From Cryptomeria japonica (taxonomy: Eukaryota; Streptophyta; Pinopsida; Cupressales; Cupressaceae): 64,000 bases of DNA. The position numbers and the translations under genes are program-made. Shown in pieces: positions 1 to 12,298 of the stretch. Location of the stretch: contig NC_081408.1 in assembly GCF_030272615.1 (NCBI RefSeq), positions 767,783,330-767,847,329 on the forward strand, in the 5' to 3' direction. The stretch's first letter is position 1; each line of letters begins with the position of its first letter. The notes under the pieces are model-generated. The model was not told the origin of the DNA, did not search any database, and worked only from the letters and a program-made list of their open reading frames with translations.

Positions 1-495
1 CCATTCAACATTGTATTTCTGTAAGTAGTACTTTAGTTTTATAACAATATCTAAAATATTGAGGCCAAATACACGCATAAATTATGTGAAACACTCCTTA
101 TAGACCATTGTGGCAAATCAATCCATCAAAATCATAGAACCCTAGCTGTCCTCCCATCTTACAGCACGCAAAAAAAAATCTTCGTAGAAAAAACATGGGC
201 GAACTCTCTGCAAGAGCGTTCTGTGAGAGACCTTAGAAACTAATTTTGTATTTGATTTTCTCTAGATTACAAACCCACGCATTCTAAGGCGAGCCAAAGG
301 TCCTTGAAAGAATAGAACCCTACCTGTCTTCCCTTCTTACAACATGCAAAAATAAATCTTGTTAGAAAAAACACATGAACCAAAAGCTCTTAAATGATAC
401 CAAACCCAAAATCGAATTCAAATAGCCCAATTTTTAAAAGCATCCAGTCTTTGAGCAGTAACTCAACATAGAAGAATTTTTTTTTTTCCATTTAC

Positions 496-712
496 AACCA
501 AAAACAAATCGAAATGGAATTCGTATTTGGTAGGGCTTCCAAGCAAAAACAAAACGAAATGGAAGTCACATTTGGTAGGGCTTCCAAGCAAAATCAGAAT
601 GGAAGGGAAAAGTGCAGATCCAAAGAGTATAAACAAAACATACCTTAGAATCTGTAGTAGGTAAAAGTGTACATCTAAAAGAGTATAAACAAAACATACC
701 TCAGAATCTGCA
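496..712. repeat. Two short local tandem duplications
   Basis: Two neighbouring duplications are visible. One has a 45-bp period and contains TTTGGTAGGGCTTCCAAGC at about 526 and 571. The other has a 56-bp period and contains GAGTATAAACAAAACATACC at about 625 and 681. On the minus strand the second copies a sequence that looks like a splice donor (AG then GTATGT). No protein is recognised here. Confidence 0.7.
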
Positions 713-2640
713 GAAGTTCCCATATTGCCCTGCGACACGAAGCCATATATAGTCGGAGTGAATTGCCATATGTAGTCAAGATACCACTGACAGTGTATTT
801 GAATCGAAAAAAGAGCAATGTTCTGAATTTAGAGGTGATAAAGTGAAGAAACTAAAGACATACCAAAATCAAAACTATCAATGAAGGAATTGCATTCAAA
901 GAAAGCTAGGAGACAAATATTCATTGGGCAAGGAGTTTAATACTTGAAGAAGCCAACAGCAGTTCTCCAATTATCCTTCCATGGGCGGTTTCTCCTCATG
1001 GCGGTGGACGAAGAAGCAAGACCAATTCATGGTTAGTCCAATCTTTGCCAAAAAAACAGACGCCAACCCCAAACCTGGCAACTGAATTTCCTTGCCACAA
1101 GACCTACTCCGTTTTCAGCTGTCTGACTGCCAGGAAGACGAAGGCAAGGAAGCAGGCTGACAACTTTTAGGTGGCTAAATGAACTTTCCGGGCTCAAAAG
1201 CCTACACTTAAGGCCTATCGGCTATAAAGAGCTTAACTGGGAGCTAAACCTACTATGATGGGTTGCTTTTCTCTACAACAATGAATAATCATTATCTGGT
1301 TTCTAATTTTTGGTGCAAATAACATATTGAAATGAGTGAATGTCTGGAAGAGATTGCATGAATGCATTTAAAGATAAAGCCTAACAATGTTGTAGTAAAT
1401 GCATATCAATATAGGTCAATCTAATTCATTACTGGTAGCTCAGATAGCTATTTTTGCAGTAAATGTAGTATTAAGATGAGTAGATCTGATTTATTGGAAT
1501 TGTCCAAGATAGTTACTTTTTTATATATTTATGTAAAAAAAAATGTCTAGTTTTGTTTTAATGGCATCTATATTTATTTATAATAAACATTTTTGGCTGA
1601 TATGCTTTTGTCCTATGACCACCAGCTAGCTACCTTTTCAATCTAGTTTTCTTAAAAAGGGACAGAATCATGTAAATAAAGAGCTTTACTGGACATTTGT
1701 TGTTTTTTAAATAATTCAAACCAAGTTTGCATTGCAATTTTTTTTTTCACTTAATAGTTGAGATTGAGATGCAAGTGAATGAAATAGTGGATATTTTGAG
1801 AACCAAGTTGCAGAAGCTGTGGTTTCGAAATTGGATCTCAAAAATTATAATTACAGCAAGAAAAGAATGATTTTATGAAATCGCAAAAGCAAATTTTGAA
1901 AAATCGTGTCCCATATAATAATGGTGGGATTGATATAGTTAAGAGACTGTAAAGATGGTCAAGGTCATCTGATGGAGGCTTTTAAATGTAATTAAGTAAA
2001 AGTAAAACCTATTTTTCTTTTTATTGATAATGCATCATGGTCAGCAGATCTGAATGATGCAGGAGTTAGGAGGCCTTCCTCAAGGTAGTAGAATTCTGAT
2101 AACAACACTTTACTAGCTACAAATATGTTTGAAGGACAACCTAACCTTTGTGTGCAGACCTTGTTCTCTCCAGCCTCTGCCGTATGAAGACTCATTGAAA
2201 ATTTTGTTCAAAGACTTGGTACAACTGACCCTCAAAATTGTCTGTGTTCAATTACATAAGCAAAGTTATGAGTTGGAAAATTGCTGCGATAGACATGAAT
2301 TGTACTTTAATAACACTAGGAACAGAAAAAAAACACTTGAATTTTACAAAATGAAGAATATTTGGTGGATGGACAACACACATTGCTCTCCCTTAAAGTG
2401 AGAAGTAACATTCTACCCATGCAACAAATATAAATTTTGGGTTCATGAACTAATATGTAGTTTCAATAAAAAACTCGCATCCACTGTCATTGAATCGTTG
2501 CATCTCATTTGGATTCTTTTCCTGGGCAAAAAAGAATGCAAGATTTTCAATGCTAGAACCCCAATCACATCCACACATGCATCTTGGATGTTTGAGATAG
2601 GATCCTTGAGCCCTTGGATAATTTTTTTTCACCATTTTGT
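713..2640. other. Unassigned AT-rich DNA
   Basis: I see no supported gene in this stretch. Short open frames on both strands lack domain signatures. A 20-codon minus-strand frame lies at about 938-999. A more mixed-composition patch lies around 1150-1250. Neither is enough to call a gene. Confidence 0.5.
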
Positions 2641-2880
2641 GTAGGAAAGGTAGCAGAAGCTCCCCATCGCAGGTGCCATGGTTACAAACATTGTCACACA
2701 TTCTCGCTGTACAATGCTCTTGTGCTGCAAGTCTTTCTAAAAAATACATGATAGAAACACATAGATCATTGTTGGGTAGGAAAGGTAGTAGAATCTCCAC
2801 ATGGTAGGTGCCATGGTTGCAAACACTTTTAACACATCCTTGCTGCACAATGCTCGTGTGCTACAATTTTGCTTCGGAAA
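2641..2880. repeat. Older diverged tandem duplication, about 135-bp period
   Basis: The sequence GTAGGAAAGGTAG starts at 2641 and again at 2776. The following bases (CTCC, GGTGCCATGGTT, CAAACA, ACACAT, CTTGCTG) match imperfectly. It abuts and partly overlaps the first unit of the younger 504-bp duplication, so this locus has duplicated at least twice. Confidence 0.75.
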
Positions 2881-3834
2881 TACACGACAAAAACAGATCC
2901 AACCTCTTTGATGAATATCAACCATTTCCATTAATAATAGATAAAAATACACTATTCACAAAAAAGGTAGGGGGATACAAGATCACCCTTTAGGCTCCAT
3001 ATAGATAGAATCGAGAGTCTAGAAAGCATGGGCAGTGCCTAGAAGCAAAATAAAAATAACAACATTAAAAGCTGCTAAGTGGCTAGAGCAGTGGTTGAGG
3101 GCGACGAAAGTGGATCCTTGAGACTTCTTGATGGGTGTTTTATGACCACACCAACACAAAATAAAATACCAAGGTATCTTATCCTTTCTTGAACAAAACC
3201 CCGTGTATGCAAAGATTGCAAAAGATCATATAGGTGACTCCAAGGTTCTTCTCTGTACGTGGATAAGCTCAATGGTTGTTGTGAATGCTAGTAGCACAAA
3301 GGGACTTAAGTTTGAATTGTTCTTTACTTCTTTTAACACATCCTTGCTGCACAATGCTCGTGTGCTACAATTTTGCTTCGGAAATACACGACAAAAACAG
3401 ATCCAACCTCTTTGATGAATATCAACCATTTCCATTAATAATAGATAAAAATACACTGTTCACAAAAAAGGTAGGGGGATACAAGATCACCCTTTAGGCT
3501 CCATATAGATAGAATCGAGAGTCTAGAAAGCATGGGCAGTGCCTAGAAGCAAAATAAAAATAACAACATTAAAAGCTGCTAAGTGGCTAGAGCAGTGGTT
3601 GAGGGCGACGAAAGTGGATCCTTGAGACTTCTTGATGGGTGTTTTATGACCACACCAACACAAAATAAAATACCAAGGTATCTTATCCTTTCTTGAACAA
3701 AACCCCGTGTATGCAAAGATTGCAAAAGATCATATAGGTGACTCCAAGGTTCTTCTCTGTATGTGGATAAGCTCAATGGTTGTTGTGAATGCTAGTAGCA
3801 CAAAGGGACTTAAGTTTGAATCGTTCTTTACTTC
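2827..3834. repeat. 504-bp direct tandem duplication, two units
   Basis: Unit 1 is 2827-3330 and unit 2 is 3331-3834. They join with no spacer. By eye I count three substitutions, giving about 99.4 percent identity, so the duplication is young. Each unit carries the same small minus-strand open frames, none with a recognisable domain. The unit does not show LTR ends (no TG...CA pair with primer site). Confidence 0.93.
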
Positions 3835-5984
3835 TTCTACAATGGCTAGCTAGAACTTCTTCATCATATATTGCAATCTCATTATGCCTCTCTTCGAACA
3901 AATTGAAAATATATTTAAAGTAAAAGGTGAAAGGGTGAGTGAATCTATTCTACTCCTAAAGACAATGATATCAATGGATAATGCTCCAATGGACAAATTC
4001 CACATTAACCAAATTCTGCTTTGCCAAGTTTAGCAACAACTCCATAGGACCAGTGCAATCTTCCAAGGGGTTATGCAAAGAATTTTCATATCATAATGAA
4101 CACCATCACAACAAACAATGTACATTCAATTATTGAAGTTAAGCATCCATATAAAAGGCTCAAGCTAATTTTACACAACAACTTATAATCAATAAGATGC
4201 AAAAAATATGAGATGTGAAAATTCAACACACCATCACGTTCTTCATTAAAACCAAAGTACTTCATGTAACAACTGAGAAATTGGAAGAACACCATGCAAC
4301 AAGTTGAAATAAACGTGAATCTACCATATCTTCAATGAAATCAAATTTTATTTCTCAAGTCTTACAACACTGTCTTCTTCTGCTCCAATTCTACTTCTAC
4401 TCAAAGGAGCAAAAGCTCTCTCCTTCTAATGAGCTAACTATTGAATCAATTACAAATGAGAAGGCAAGGCCTTTTATAGAGATCCTCCCACAAATGAATG
4501 GCCAATATTACACTATGAAAACCCCAATTAGGGTTTGACCAAGAGTAATCCTTGAGGTGCAAGGTAATGCGTTTAGCAATTAATAAGGTATCATGCCCAC
4601 TAAGCATTTAATAGGCCCTCACTTAAAATAGCACACCCACTATCCCTCTTTGCCGACAAATGGAATGGATTGGGTCACGATGGTTTGAAGACATTTGATT
4701 GGTCGGAGAAGGTGACGAGGTGCCACCTTAGCATGTTGGGTGTCATGTGGACCCAGTGACTCATCACAAGAAATATTCCATTTTGATTGATTGTCATAGA
4801 GTATATTCCCAAATTGCATCATCTGGACCAAGGTTCTAACTTTGATCAACTCTTCTGAAATTATCCTTCCTTAACCATTTTATCTTTCCACATACTTGCT
4901 TGGAAATTCACCTTCTCAAAATGGATGGGACTCCCTTGTCGAGGATTCTATCATTCTTGAACTCTTTTATACTTGAACTAGATCTCAGGAACTTTGAACG
5001 TCTTCCTTGAACATCTAGAATTGGAATTCTTCCTCCTTGTTCTTTCTTGACTAGGATCTTGGATTTTCGAAGGAAATTCAAGAAAATTCTTCTCATTTGT
5101 ACTTGCTTGAATTGTGAGGTCTTTAAACTAGCATTCTCTGGAACTGGAATTCCTTTATGCTTTTCAAACTTCCTTGGAATGATGCCTTGGAATTGGAGAG
5201 ATGAATCTTTGATGCCCCCTTTTTGTCCTTTGACTTGCCAAATGTCATATCAAAGACATTACCTTAAGCATGAAATTCCATGACTCATGTAATTTCACCT
5301 TGGGCACATATGAGATAGGTGGAAGGAATTTTCAATTCCTTGCCAAATTTCCATGTCTTCGGTACTTGAGCGCATCCTAGAAGGATAGGAGGAAATTTTT
5401 CATACTTTGCCAATTTTTGTTCATGCCATGCTTTCAAGGAGTTGGACACACTTGGTGAAGAAATTTTCCCATACTAAGTCAAATATTTGCAATTTCCAAG
5501 AATAAGAACTTACGGATACAAATCATGTCCTAGTTGTTCTTCACTTTTTCTCTTTCTTTAATTTCTCCAAAAACGTGATGTGAATAATGAATTTTAAAAC
5601 CTTGTTTAAATAGGAATTCGTCCACCAAGCTGCTAAATTGGCAATGAGATAATGTTAGCAGTTGCATTAATTCATTCCAATCACACTTCATGTTTCCTTA
5701 ACCAAAGGGAGACAACTTGTCATTCCGATGGACCCCGTTTGTCATACTTGACTTTAAAAATAGGAACTTAATGTCTCGAGTTATGCTTTATTAATGCAAA
5801 ATATTCCATTTTGTATGTTACCAACTCGTCTTTCACATAATTCTTTCTATCTTGGGCACTTATGAGATTCTCGGGAGGATTTTCTTGCCTTAGAAAAATT
5901 TCATGATTTTCTTCTTTTTCTCTTCGAGAGGTGGGCGCAATCTTGAGGTGAAGGAGGAATTTCTTGAGTGCTTAGACACCATCA
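3835..5984. other. Non-coding stretch with an LTR-like promoter signature on the minus strand
   Basis: No protein domain is found. On the minus strand a TATAAAAG box (4471-4478) is followed about 120 bases downstream by AATAAA (4347-4352). This is the spacing expected of a U3-R segment in an LTR, but LTR ends and a partner copy were not found. Around 5300 and 5851 a phrase like CTTGGGCACWTATGAGAT occurs twice. Confidence 0.35.
4471..4478 (-). promoter_or_regulatory. TATA-like box, possible degraded LTR promoter
   Basis: TATAAAAG reads on the minus strand, embedded in CTCTATAAAAGGCC. A downstream AATAAA supports an LTR U3-R reading. There is no coding sequence to confirm it. Confidence 0.3.
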
Positions 5985-6009
5985 TTGTTCTGGTGGAAGA
6001 ATCCTCTTA

Positions 6010-7062
6010 ACTTGGGCATATTTTGGATGTGTTGGAAGGATTTTGTTTGGTCCTATGCAAACATGTCAGGATTTGATCCAAATCTTATCATGCACCATCT
6101 CAATGTGGATCCAAAAACAAAACCAATTAAACAAAAGCTAAGGAAGATGCATCCACATATTGCTCTCCTTGGTAAAACAAAGTTAAATAAACTATTGGAT
6201 GTGGGTTTCATAAGATTTGTTGCCTATTTAGAATGGGTCTCAAGCATTGTGCCAGTGGCAAATCTAGATAAAAGCTTAAAGAGTCTGCATTGACTTCAGA
6301 GATTTGAACAAAGCATGTCAAAAAGATGATTTCCCACTGCCCAACATTGATATAATTGCAGACTTATCAACAAGACATGAGATGTTTTCATTAATGGATG
6401 GATTCTCGGGATACAATCAAATAATAATTGCCCCTGAAGATCAAGAAAAAACAACATTCACTTGTACATGGGGTACTTATTGTTGGAATGCCATGCCATT
6501 TGGGCTTAAAAATGTAGAAGCAAATTATCAGAGGGCCATGACAACAATTTTCCATGATATGATGCATACAATAATGGAAGATTATGTAGATGACATACTT
6601 GCAAAATCTCATACAAGGAAAGAACACTTGAATATCTTGGGCAAGATCTTTGACAAGCTTGAACAATATCAGTTAAGATTGAATCCAAAGAAATGTGCAT
6701 TTGGAGTAACCTTTGGAAAACTTATTGGGTACATTATATTAGCGCGTGGAATTGAAGTAGATCCTAAAAAAGTCAGAGCTATCATGGAAATGGAGTCACC
6801 TAGGAACATAAGCCAATTGTGTTCTCTACAAGTGAGATTGCAATTGATCAGAAGATTTGTCTCTCAATTAGCGGATAGATGTCATCCATTCACTCATCTA
6901 TTACACAAGAATGTTCCATTCAAATGGGATCGGAAGTCTGAGGAAGCTTTTTTGCAGATCAAGGAATATCTGGCAAACCCTACAGTATTGGTATCACGAA
7001 TCAAAGGAAAACCATTGTTGCTTTACATTTTAGCAACAAATGTATCAATAGGAGCTCTCTAG
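6010..7062 (+). pseudogene. pol: Reverse transcriptase of element A (broken)
   Basis: This segment encodes the reverse transcriptase that copies the element RNA into DNA. Recognisable landmarks are the N-terminal MHHL and KQKLRKMHP region, the fingers segment DDFPLPNID, SLMDGFSGYNQI, PFGLKNV, and the catalytic YVDD box near 6585. A frameshift at about 6270-6300 separates the N-terminal part from the main RT frame. The frame then runs open to 7062 and covers palm, thumb and connection. The catalytic aspartates are intact, unlike those of the related 43-59 kb element. The + strand matches the downstream RNase H and integrase. Confidence 0.92.
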
Positions 7063-7363
7063 GACAACATGATGAAGGGAAAGGGAGAGCAGCGTATTAC
7101 ATCATCATAACACGTGTAGGCTATGAATTGAACTATACATCAATTGAGAAGACATGTTAAGCAATTGTAATTGCAACTCAGAACTTGCGACACTATATGC
7201 TAACTCATTATGTAAAATTGATAGCAAAAATAGATCCATTGAAGTATTTGTTAAGCAAGCCAACTTTGACAGGTAGATTGGCTAAATGGGTTATGATACT
7301 AAGTGAGTTTGATATAAATTTATTGATCGGAAAGCTATCAAACAACAAGTCATTGCTAATCAA
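7063..7363 (+). pseudogene. pol: First RNase H of element A (broken)
   Basis: Sequence after the RT connection reads in pieces like the standard Ty3/gypsy RNase H: an ELNYTSIEK-like piece near 7125, NLRHYMLTHYVKL near 7185, and LAKWVMILSEFDI near 7290. Stops near 7062 and 7155 and frame changes break it. Assignment rests on order in the polyprotein and on matching segments of the 43-59 kb element (HYMLTH, LAKWVMILSEFDI). Confidence 0.8.
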
Positions 7364-7830
7364 TTGGTTGAAGTATCCTTGCAAGACGACACACCATTGC
7401 ACATTGAATTTTCTAATGCAGACATTCTGACAGTAAGCACAAATTTTTGGGAGTTTTACTTTGATGGCTCTTATACACAACATGGATCAGGTGTTGGAAT
7501 TTTGTTCATTACACCTCAAGGTCACACAATTCCAAAACCATATAGAATGCAGTTCCCATGCACAAACAACATTGCAAAATATGAGGCATTGGTTATTGGG
7601 CTCAAAATGGCTATTGAATGGAACATCAAAGAATTGCATGTTTATGGTAATTCACAACTCATAATCAACCAGATAAATGATGATTATCAAACTAAGGATG
7701 ACAAGTTGATGCCCTATAAAGAGCTAGTTGAAGATTTTAAAGAGCACTTTGAAGAAATATCATTTACTTAGATCCCAAGAAATGAGAATAAAGCAGTAGA
7801 CGGAATGACTACAATAACATCTCTTTTGCA
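7364..7830 (+). pseudogene. pol: Second, archaeal-type RNase H of element A
   Basis: An open frame of 135 codons encodes the extra RNase H domain typical of Tat elements. Visible motifs are YFDGSYTQHGSG (first catalytic Asp), NIAKYEALVIGL (catalytic Glu), and HVYGNSQLIINQ, where the third acidic position is Asn, not Asp. The frame stops at about 7769, but homology continues through the PRNENKAVDGM segment to about 7830. The Asp-to-Asn change suggests the domain was already inactive before the stop, or decayed with it. Its position between the first RNase H and integrase is as expected. Confidence 0.88.
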
Positions 7831-8099
7831 GAATCAAGAGAATCAACAACGTTACGAATTCCTTGGTGGAAGATATCTTGAGTCCTACTATTGAATCCTA
7901 GAATACTCACATGATTTGCCACATATCCGGAATTGATCAATCTTTATATAGCCAAACTTATCGATACCTAAAAGAGAATATCCCTCCAGTTGACCTATCC
8001 CACAATCAGAGTAGAAATTGTATCTGTCAGTCATCCTGCTATATTATCATTGATGATACCTTATATAGATGAGGTCTAGATAACACTCTACTGAGATGT
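7831..8099 (+). pseudogene. pol: Linker between second RNase H and integrase, element A
   Basis: Low-complexity broken coding sequence aligns in order with the matching linker of the 43-59 kb element. An in-frame TGA at 8070-8072, after a TLYR-like segment and before GLD, falls at the same place as a TGA in that element (50017-50019). Confidence 0.6.
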
Positions 8100-9178
8100 C
8101 TTGAATGAGGAGAATATGAAAAAAATTCTTAACGAAGTCCATGCAGGTATTTGTGGCACACACTCAAGTGGTTTAACGCTGGCTAAGAAACTTATTCAAT
8201 TGGGTTATTATTGACCTACTATGGAGAGAGATTCATTTACATATGCTAATAAATGCTAACAATGTCAGATCCATGGGAATCTCAACCACGCACCAGCACA
8301 AGAACTGCATGACCATTCTCCCAATGGGGTCTTGACCTGGTAGGTAAGATAAATCCTTCATTTTCTAATGGACATAAGTTCATTCTGACTGCTATCGAGT
8401 ACTTCATTAAATGGATTGAAGCAATGTCTTTGACAAAGGTGACAAGAAAACAAATATCATCATTCATTTTGAACTACATAATCTATCGCTATGTAGTCCC
8501 TAGGACCATTATCACTGATAATGGTAGGCCATTTAAGAATCAAGATGTGAAGGAACTATGTGAGTGATTTTATAGCCAACATAGGTTTTCTACACCATAT
8601 CATCCACAGGGAAATGGTCAAGTTGAGGCATCAAATAAAACAATTCTAAAGATCCTGAAGAAAATAGTCATTGAAGCTAGTAAATATTGGCATATTCAGC
8701 TAAATCTTGCAATATGGGCATATCGAACTAGCATTCACACACCAACAAGGGCAACTCCATATTGCTTAATCTATGGATCAGAAGCCATATTACTAGTAGC
8801 AGTAGACATACCTTCTCTATGAGTATCCTTGAAAGGCCTTCTACTAGAAGAAGAACAACGAGTTTCTAGACTTCAAGAACTTGAGTTGATTCAGGAACAA
8901 CGCCAAAATGTTTCAGATCATTTGAAGGCATATCAATAGAGAATGGCGAGAAGCTACAACCACAAAGTTAAACCAGACATTTTTCAGATTGAAGATCTAG
9001 TTCTAAGAGAAAATCCAAGGAATCAACAAGATTGAGAAAATAAAGGTAAATTTGAACCATATTGGCTGGGTCCCTTTGTCATGGTAGCGGCATATGGTTC
9101 CGAAGCATACATATGAACTACACCAGAAGGTGATTGGTTCGATGATCCTATCAATACTATGTATCTAAAGAAATTCTA
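8100..9178 (+). pseudogene. pol: Integrase of element A (broken)
   Basis: The integrase inserts the element cDNA into host DNA. The HHCC zinc-binding region is visible at about 8140-8270 (HAGICGTHSSG, then CQQC-like with a stop in place of one residue). The DDE core follows: NGHKFILTAIEYF, ITDNGRPFKNQD, and TPYHPQGNGQVE around 8600. The C-terminal region reads ILKKIVIEASKYWHIQLN, AYRTSIHTPT, then a YNHKVKP segment and WLGPFV. Several TAG, TGA and TAA codons interrupt it. No chromodomain is seen, as expected for Tat elements. It ends at about 9178. Confidence 0.9.
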
Positions 9179-9212
9179 AGCTTAAAAGTATCAGCATAAA
9201 ATACCAAAAACA

Positions 9213-9262
9213 GTGAAAAAAAAAAGAAAAAAGAAAAAAGAAAAAATGAAATGAAAAAAAAA
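9213..9262 (+). repeat. A-rich tract just after pol in element A
   Basis: About 50 bases of almost pure A with scattered G (AAAAAAGAAAAAAG units) lie some 35 bases after the integrase end. The related 43-59 kb element has an equivalent A-rich tract in its own sense, right after pol (48720-48870). Confidence 0.85.
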
Positions 9263-9278
9263 ATGTAATAAATTTAGA

Positions 9279-9310
9279 TGGTGAAAACCTGGTAAACAGG
9301 TGCTATCTAA
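9279..9310 (+). other. Conserved post-pol GGTGAAAACC motif
   Basis: TGGTGAAAACCTGGTAAACA follows the A-rich tract and can form a short hairpin with nearby bases. The 43-59 kb element has three versions of this motif at the same relative place. It probably acts at the RNA level in Tat-like elements. The function is inferred. Confidence 0.55.
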
Positions 9311-9349
9311 AAGTGGGTTCTTCCATCTATGAGATCACTTTGTGCATAA

Positions 9350-11280
9350 TATCCATCCTATCGCATATATCCATCCATCCTTGCATATCCATCTTATCTT
9401 TCACATTCATCGCTCCGAACCATTAACATGAAATATGTAGCTTATCAATAGTTTTCAATCCTTGACATACTTAGCGCAGTCATTGTCTTGGATTTTATCA
9501 GAATCAATCATACTTGCATTGTATCCCACCATGGTTTGGATCATCCTTTTGTACATCCATACTAAAGTTTTGTTTTCGTTGGAGGAAAAATCCTAATCTC
9601 CTTTTGCTAAGGGAATCTTTTAAAAGCTTTGAAAAATCCAAAAACATTTGAAAAACTTAGAAAAAACCAAAAACACCTAAGGTTTTGAAACAATCGACAA
9701 ACAAGGAAACAAAGATCAAGACATTAGTAACAACTGGATTGTGGAACTCAAAATATAAAGATTCAACCAACAAGTAACGAAGGATTATCAATGATCATTC
9801 ATCAAGATGATTACATCAATTAATGACCACAAAACCATATGTACGACATACAAGATTCAATGTTTATATCTTGATTTTTGCTAATCATGTACTCTATGCA
9901 ACTCAAGGATGTCCATGACTAGAGTAGCTATGATGGGGCATTATTATTTTATTTGTTTGTTGTCTGCAGTTTATCTTTTAGTAAGATATGTACTCGTCTA
10001 AGGGTATGATTGGCAAAATATCAAGGAAGACATTCTGACTCATGCACGAAAGGGGATAATCCTTGTGTATCCTGCAAGAAATACTTAGGTCAGCTTGATT
10101 CATCATATCAAGTTGCTTGTATAAACTTGCTATATCAAAATCCACATAAGAAACACTCAGATCAACTTGAATCATTATGTCAAGTTGTTTGTATTTTCTT
10201 ACGGCATTTAAAAGCTCAATGATGAAATCAAGCATTGTTACAAGAAAGCATGTGAGGAATGGTAGTATCATTTAAGTTAGATCATTTTAGATTAGGTCAT
10301 TATCATCTGCATTATAAGAATTCATTGTTAGTTGCATTATAAGTATTTCATTTGAGATCAACGGTCAAAAATAAAGATTGAGTATATTTGGACAAACAAA
10401 AACAATTTGCATTGGTCATGATAAGTTGCATTAGTTTGCATTCAATTATCTAGGTTCATTTCATTTAGGTTCGCATGTTATCATAATCATCATGTCATTC
10501 ATCATTCATATTTCTCAGTTACATTCATTTTAATTGCATTAGGATTGCATTCATTTGAATAGAGTGTGATCATATCATTATTAGTTGCATTAGATTCATT
10601 TATCATTATCATCTTCGCATTTAGTTATCATTAGTTTCTTTAGGTTCCTTTAATTGCATTTGTGCATTTAGACTCATTAACCATATTATTACTTCATCAT
10701 TTTTCATATCTCATCATTTAATCACTATAAGCATTTACATTTATATTGATAACCATCATATTGCATTCAAAATCATCAAAATAAAAAATCAAATACATTT
10801 CATGTAAATCATTTCATCATCATATGCATATACATCAAGGGAATAGAAATCAACATCCATTTGCATACGCCATCATTATAAGCATAGATCATTGTATTTA
10901 ATCATTTAAGTAAAGCATTATAGAGTCATTTTCATTTGCATACATCATCATCACATCATATAGATCATCATCATCAAGGCATATCATCAAGATAACATCA
11001 TAAAATATAAATAAAATAAAAGATCATCACATCATCCATGAAATCAGTGCACATATAGATCATCAAAACATCATCCATGTAATCACTGCATATCAATCAT
11101 ATAGATCATCATCATCAAAGTAGCATGCATAATAAATCATGAATCATCAACATCATACAGAGTCCATGTCTGGATATCATCATGAAACAATAAAATGTCC
11201 AAGTATACAATGATATCTCAAAGCAATAATCAATAAAATACAATGTCCCATCAATAAAAATCAAGTCTCAAATCAAGGAT
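9350..11280 (+). other. CAT/GCATT-rich low-complexity 3' region of element A
   Basis: There is no coding capacity. The sequence is saturated with CATCAT, GCATT and TCATT words, especially at 10400-11170. An imperfect 76-bp-scale repeat (AGATCAACTTGA / GTCAGCTTGATT with CAAGTTGYTTGTAT) lies at 10080-10200. The other Tat element has a similar ATGC/GATG-rich tract (47280-47640). No plant mobile domain gene is found here, unlike in that element. Confidence 0.6.
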
Positions 11281-11300
11281 GCCCCGTGCCACTCTTGCCT

Positions 11301-12170
11301 AAATTATTTAATCTCATTTTCCAACTCATCTCATCTCCACATCACTTCTTCTTTGCCAACTCATCAATCATGCGACTAAAGATATTAATATATTTTTAAT
11401 ATTAATATGCATCATTATCTTCAACTAACAAATTTATTCTTCAAATAATGTGTACGTACACACATTTCTCAACCTCCCTAAATTCTTTCCAACCTTCCTA
11501 CATCTTTGGAGGAAGTTGAATCCACTTGTCCTTTTATCCCTAAATCTTCTCCAACTATCCTATATTCTCTCAAGTCTTCTTCTCAGTCAAGGTAAGATGA
11601 ATGACACTTAGCTTCTCCTTCTACATTTTCCTCCATCCTGTAGGTGTAGGAGGGGAATCTTCCACATTTATCTCTCATATCTCAACCTCTTGCTCATAGC
11701 CATCCAATTTGCAAGATTTAATCAAGACCGTTCATCTCTACCACCTAAGCTTATGCACTCAAAAATTTATAAATAGAGGTCTTCTAAGCCATTTTTGAAA
11801 CTAATAGCTAATCTTACAGTCATTCTAGGAGTCTTTATCTTGCATCTGTGAGTTTTTTAAGCAACTAGCAATTTTAGAGTTTTTATCATAGCCTAATATC
11901 ATATTTAGCTTAAATCATTTGCATATGCATATCTTATTATTAGGTAACTATCAATCCATTCTTCATATGCCATCTTGGAAGCTACCTGTGCTTGTCTGAG
12001 AGAAAAATCATCTGCAACCAAGAACAGTGGAGTTAGGACACAATGAGGTGTAAATCATGGAAAATATAAATCTTTGTTTATTTCATGTTACTTCATTGGT
12101 TGAAGCTAAGTTTCTTGTAGCTTTCTTTTATATTTTATGATGGACTAATAAGTTTCAAGATACTTCTTTG
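11301..12170 (+). repeat. 5'-truncated copy of the element A LTR
   Basis: This segment matches 12521-13436 over its whole length (offset 1220-1221 bp at the start). It includes the paired ATTAATATATTTTTAATATTAAT block, the TATA region (TTATAAATAGAGG near 11767) and the tail GATGGACTAATAAGTTTCA. It lacks the first 220 or so bases of the LTR. About 110 bases of internal sequence and the polypurine tract separate it from the full 3' copy. It is either a partial LTR left by recombination or a nested fragment. Confidence 0.8.
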
Positions 12171-12282
12171 GATTTCAACTTTAGCCTCAACATATTCTAA
12201 CACAAATATGATTTTTATCTTCGTCAAGCGCATTATCAAGACTTGATTTAATATTTGAAACAATGTTGTCTCAACATCATTT

Positions 12283-12298
12283 CAAAGAGGGGCAAAAT
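12283..12298 (+). other. Polypurine tract of element A
   Basis: AAAGAGGGGCAAAA sits directly before TGTATACAC, the start of the 3' LTR. It primes plus-strand DNA synthesis. The same 14 bases precede the 3' LTR of the 43-59 kb Tat element, which supports both assignments. Confidence 0.88.

Noticed and set aside
2450-3776. Several minus-strand frames of 60-130 codons over the 504-bp duplication
   Set aside because: They are duplicated with the DNA, have no recognisable domain, and show no codon-position pattern between copies.
9978-10271. Minus-strand frame in the 3' region of element A as a possible antisense gene like PMD
   Set aside because: The protein is a short internal repeat from tandem DNA, with none of the PMD motifs seen at 45.2-46.4 kb.
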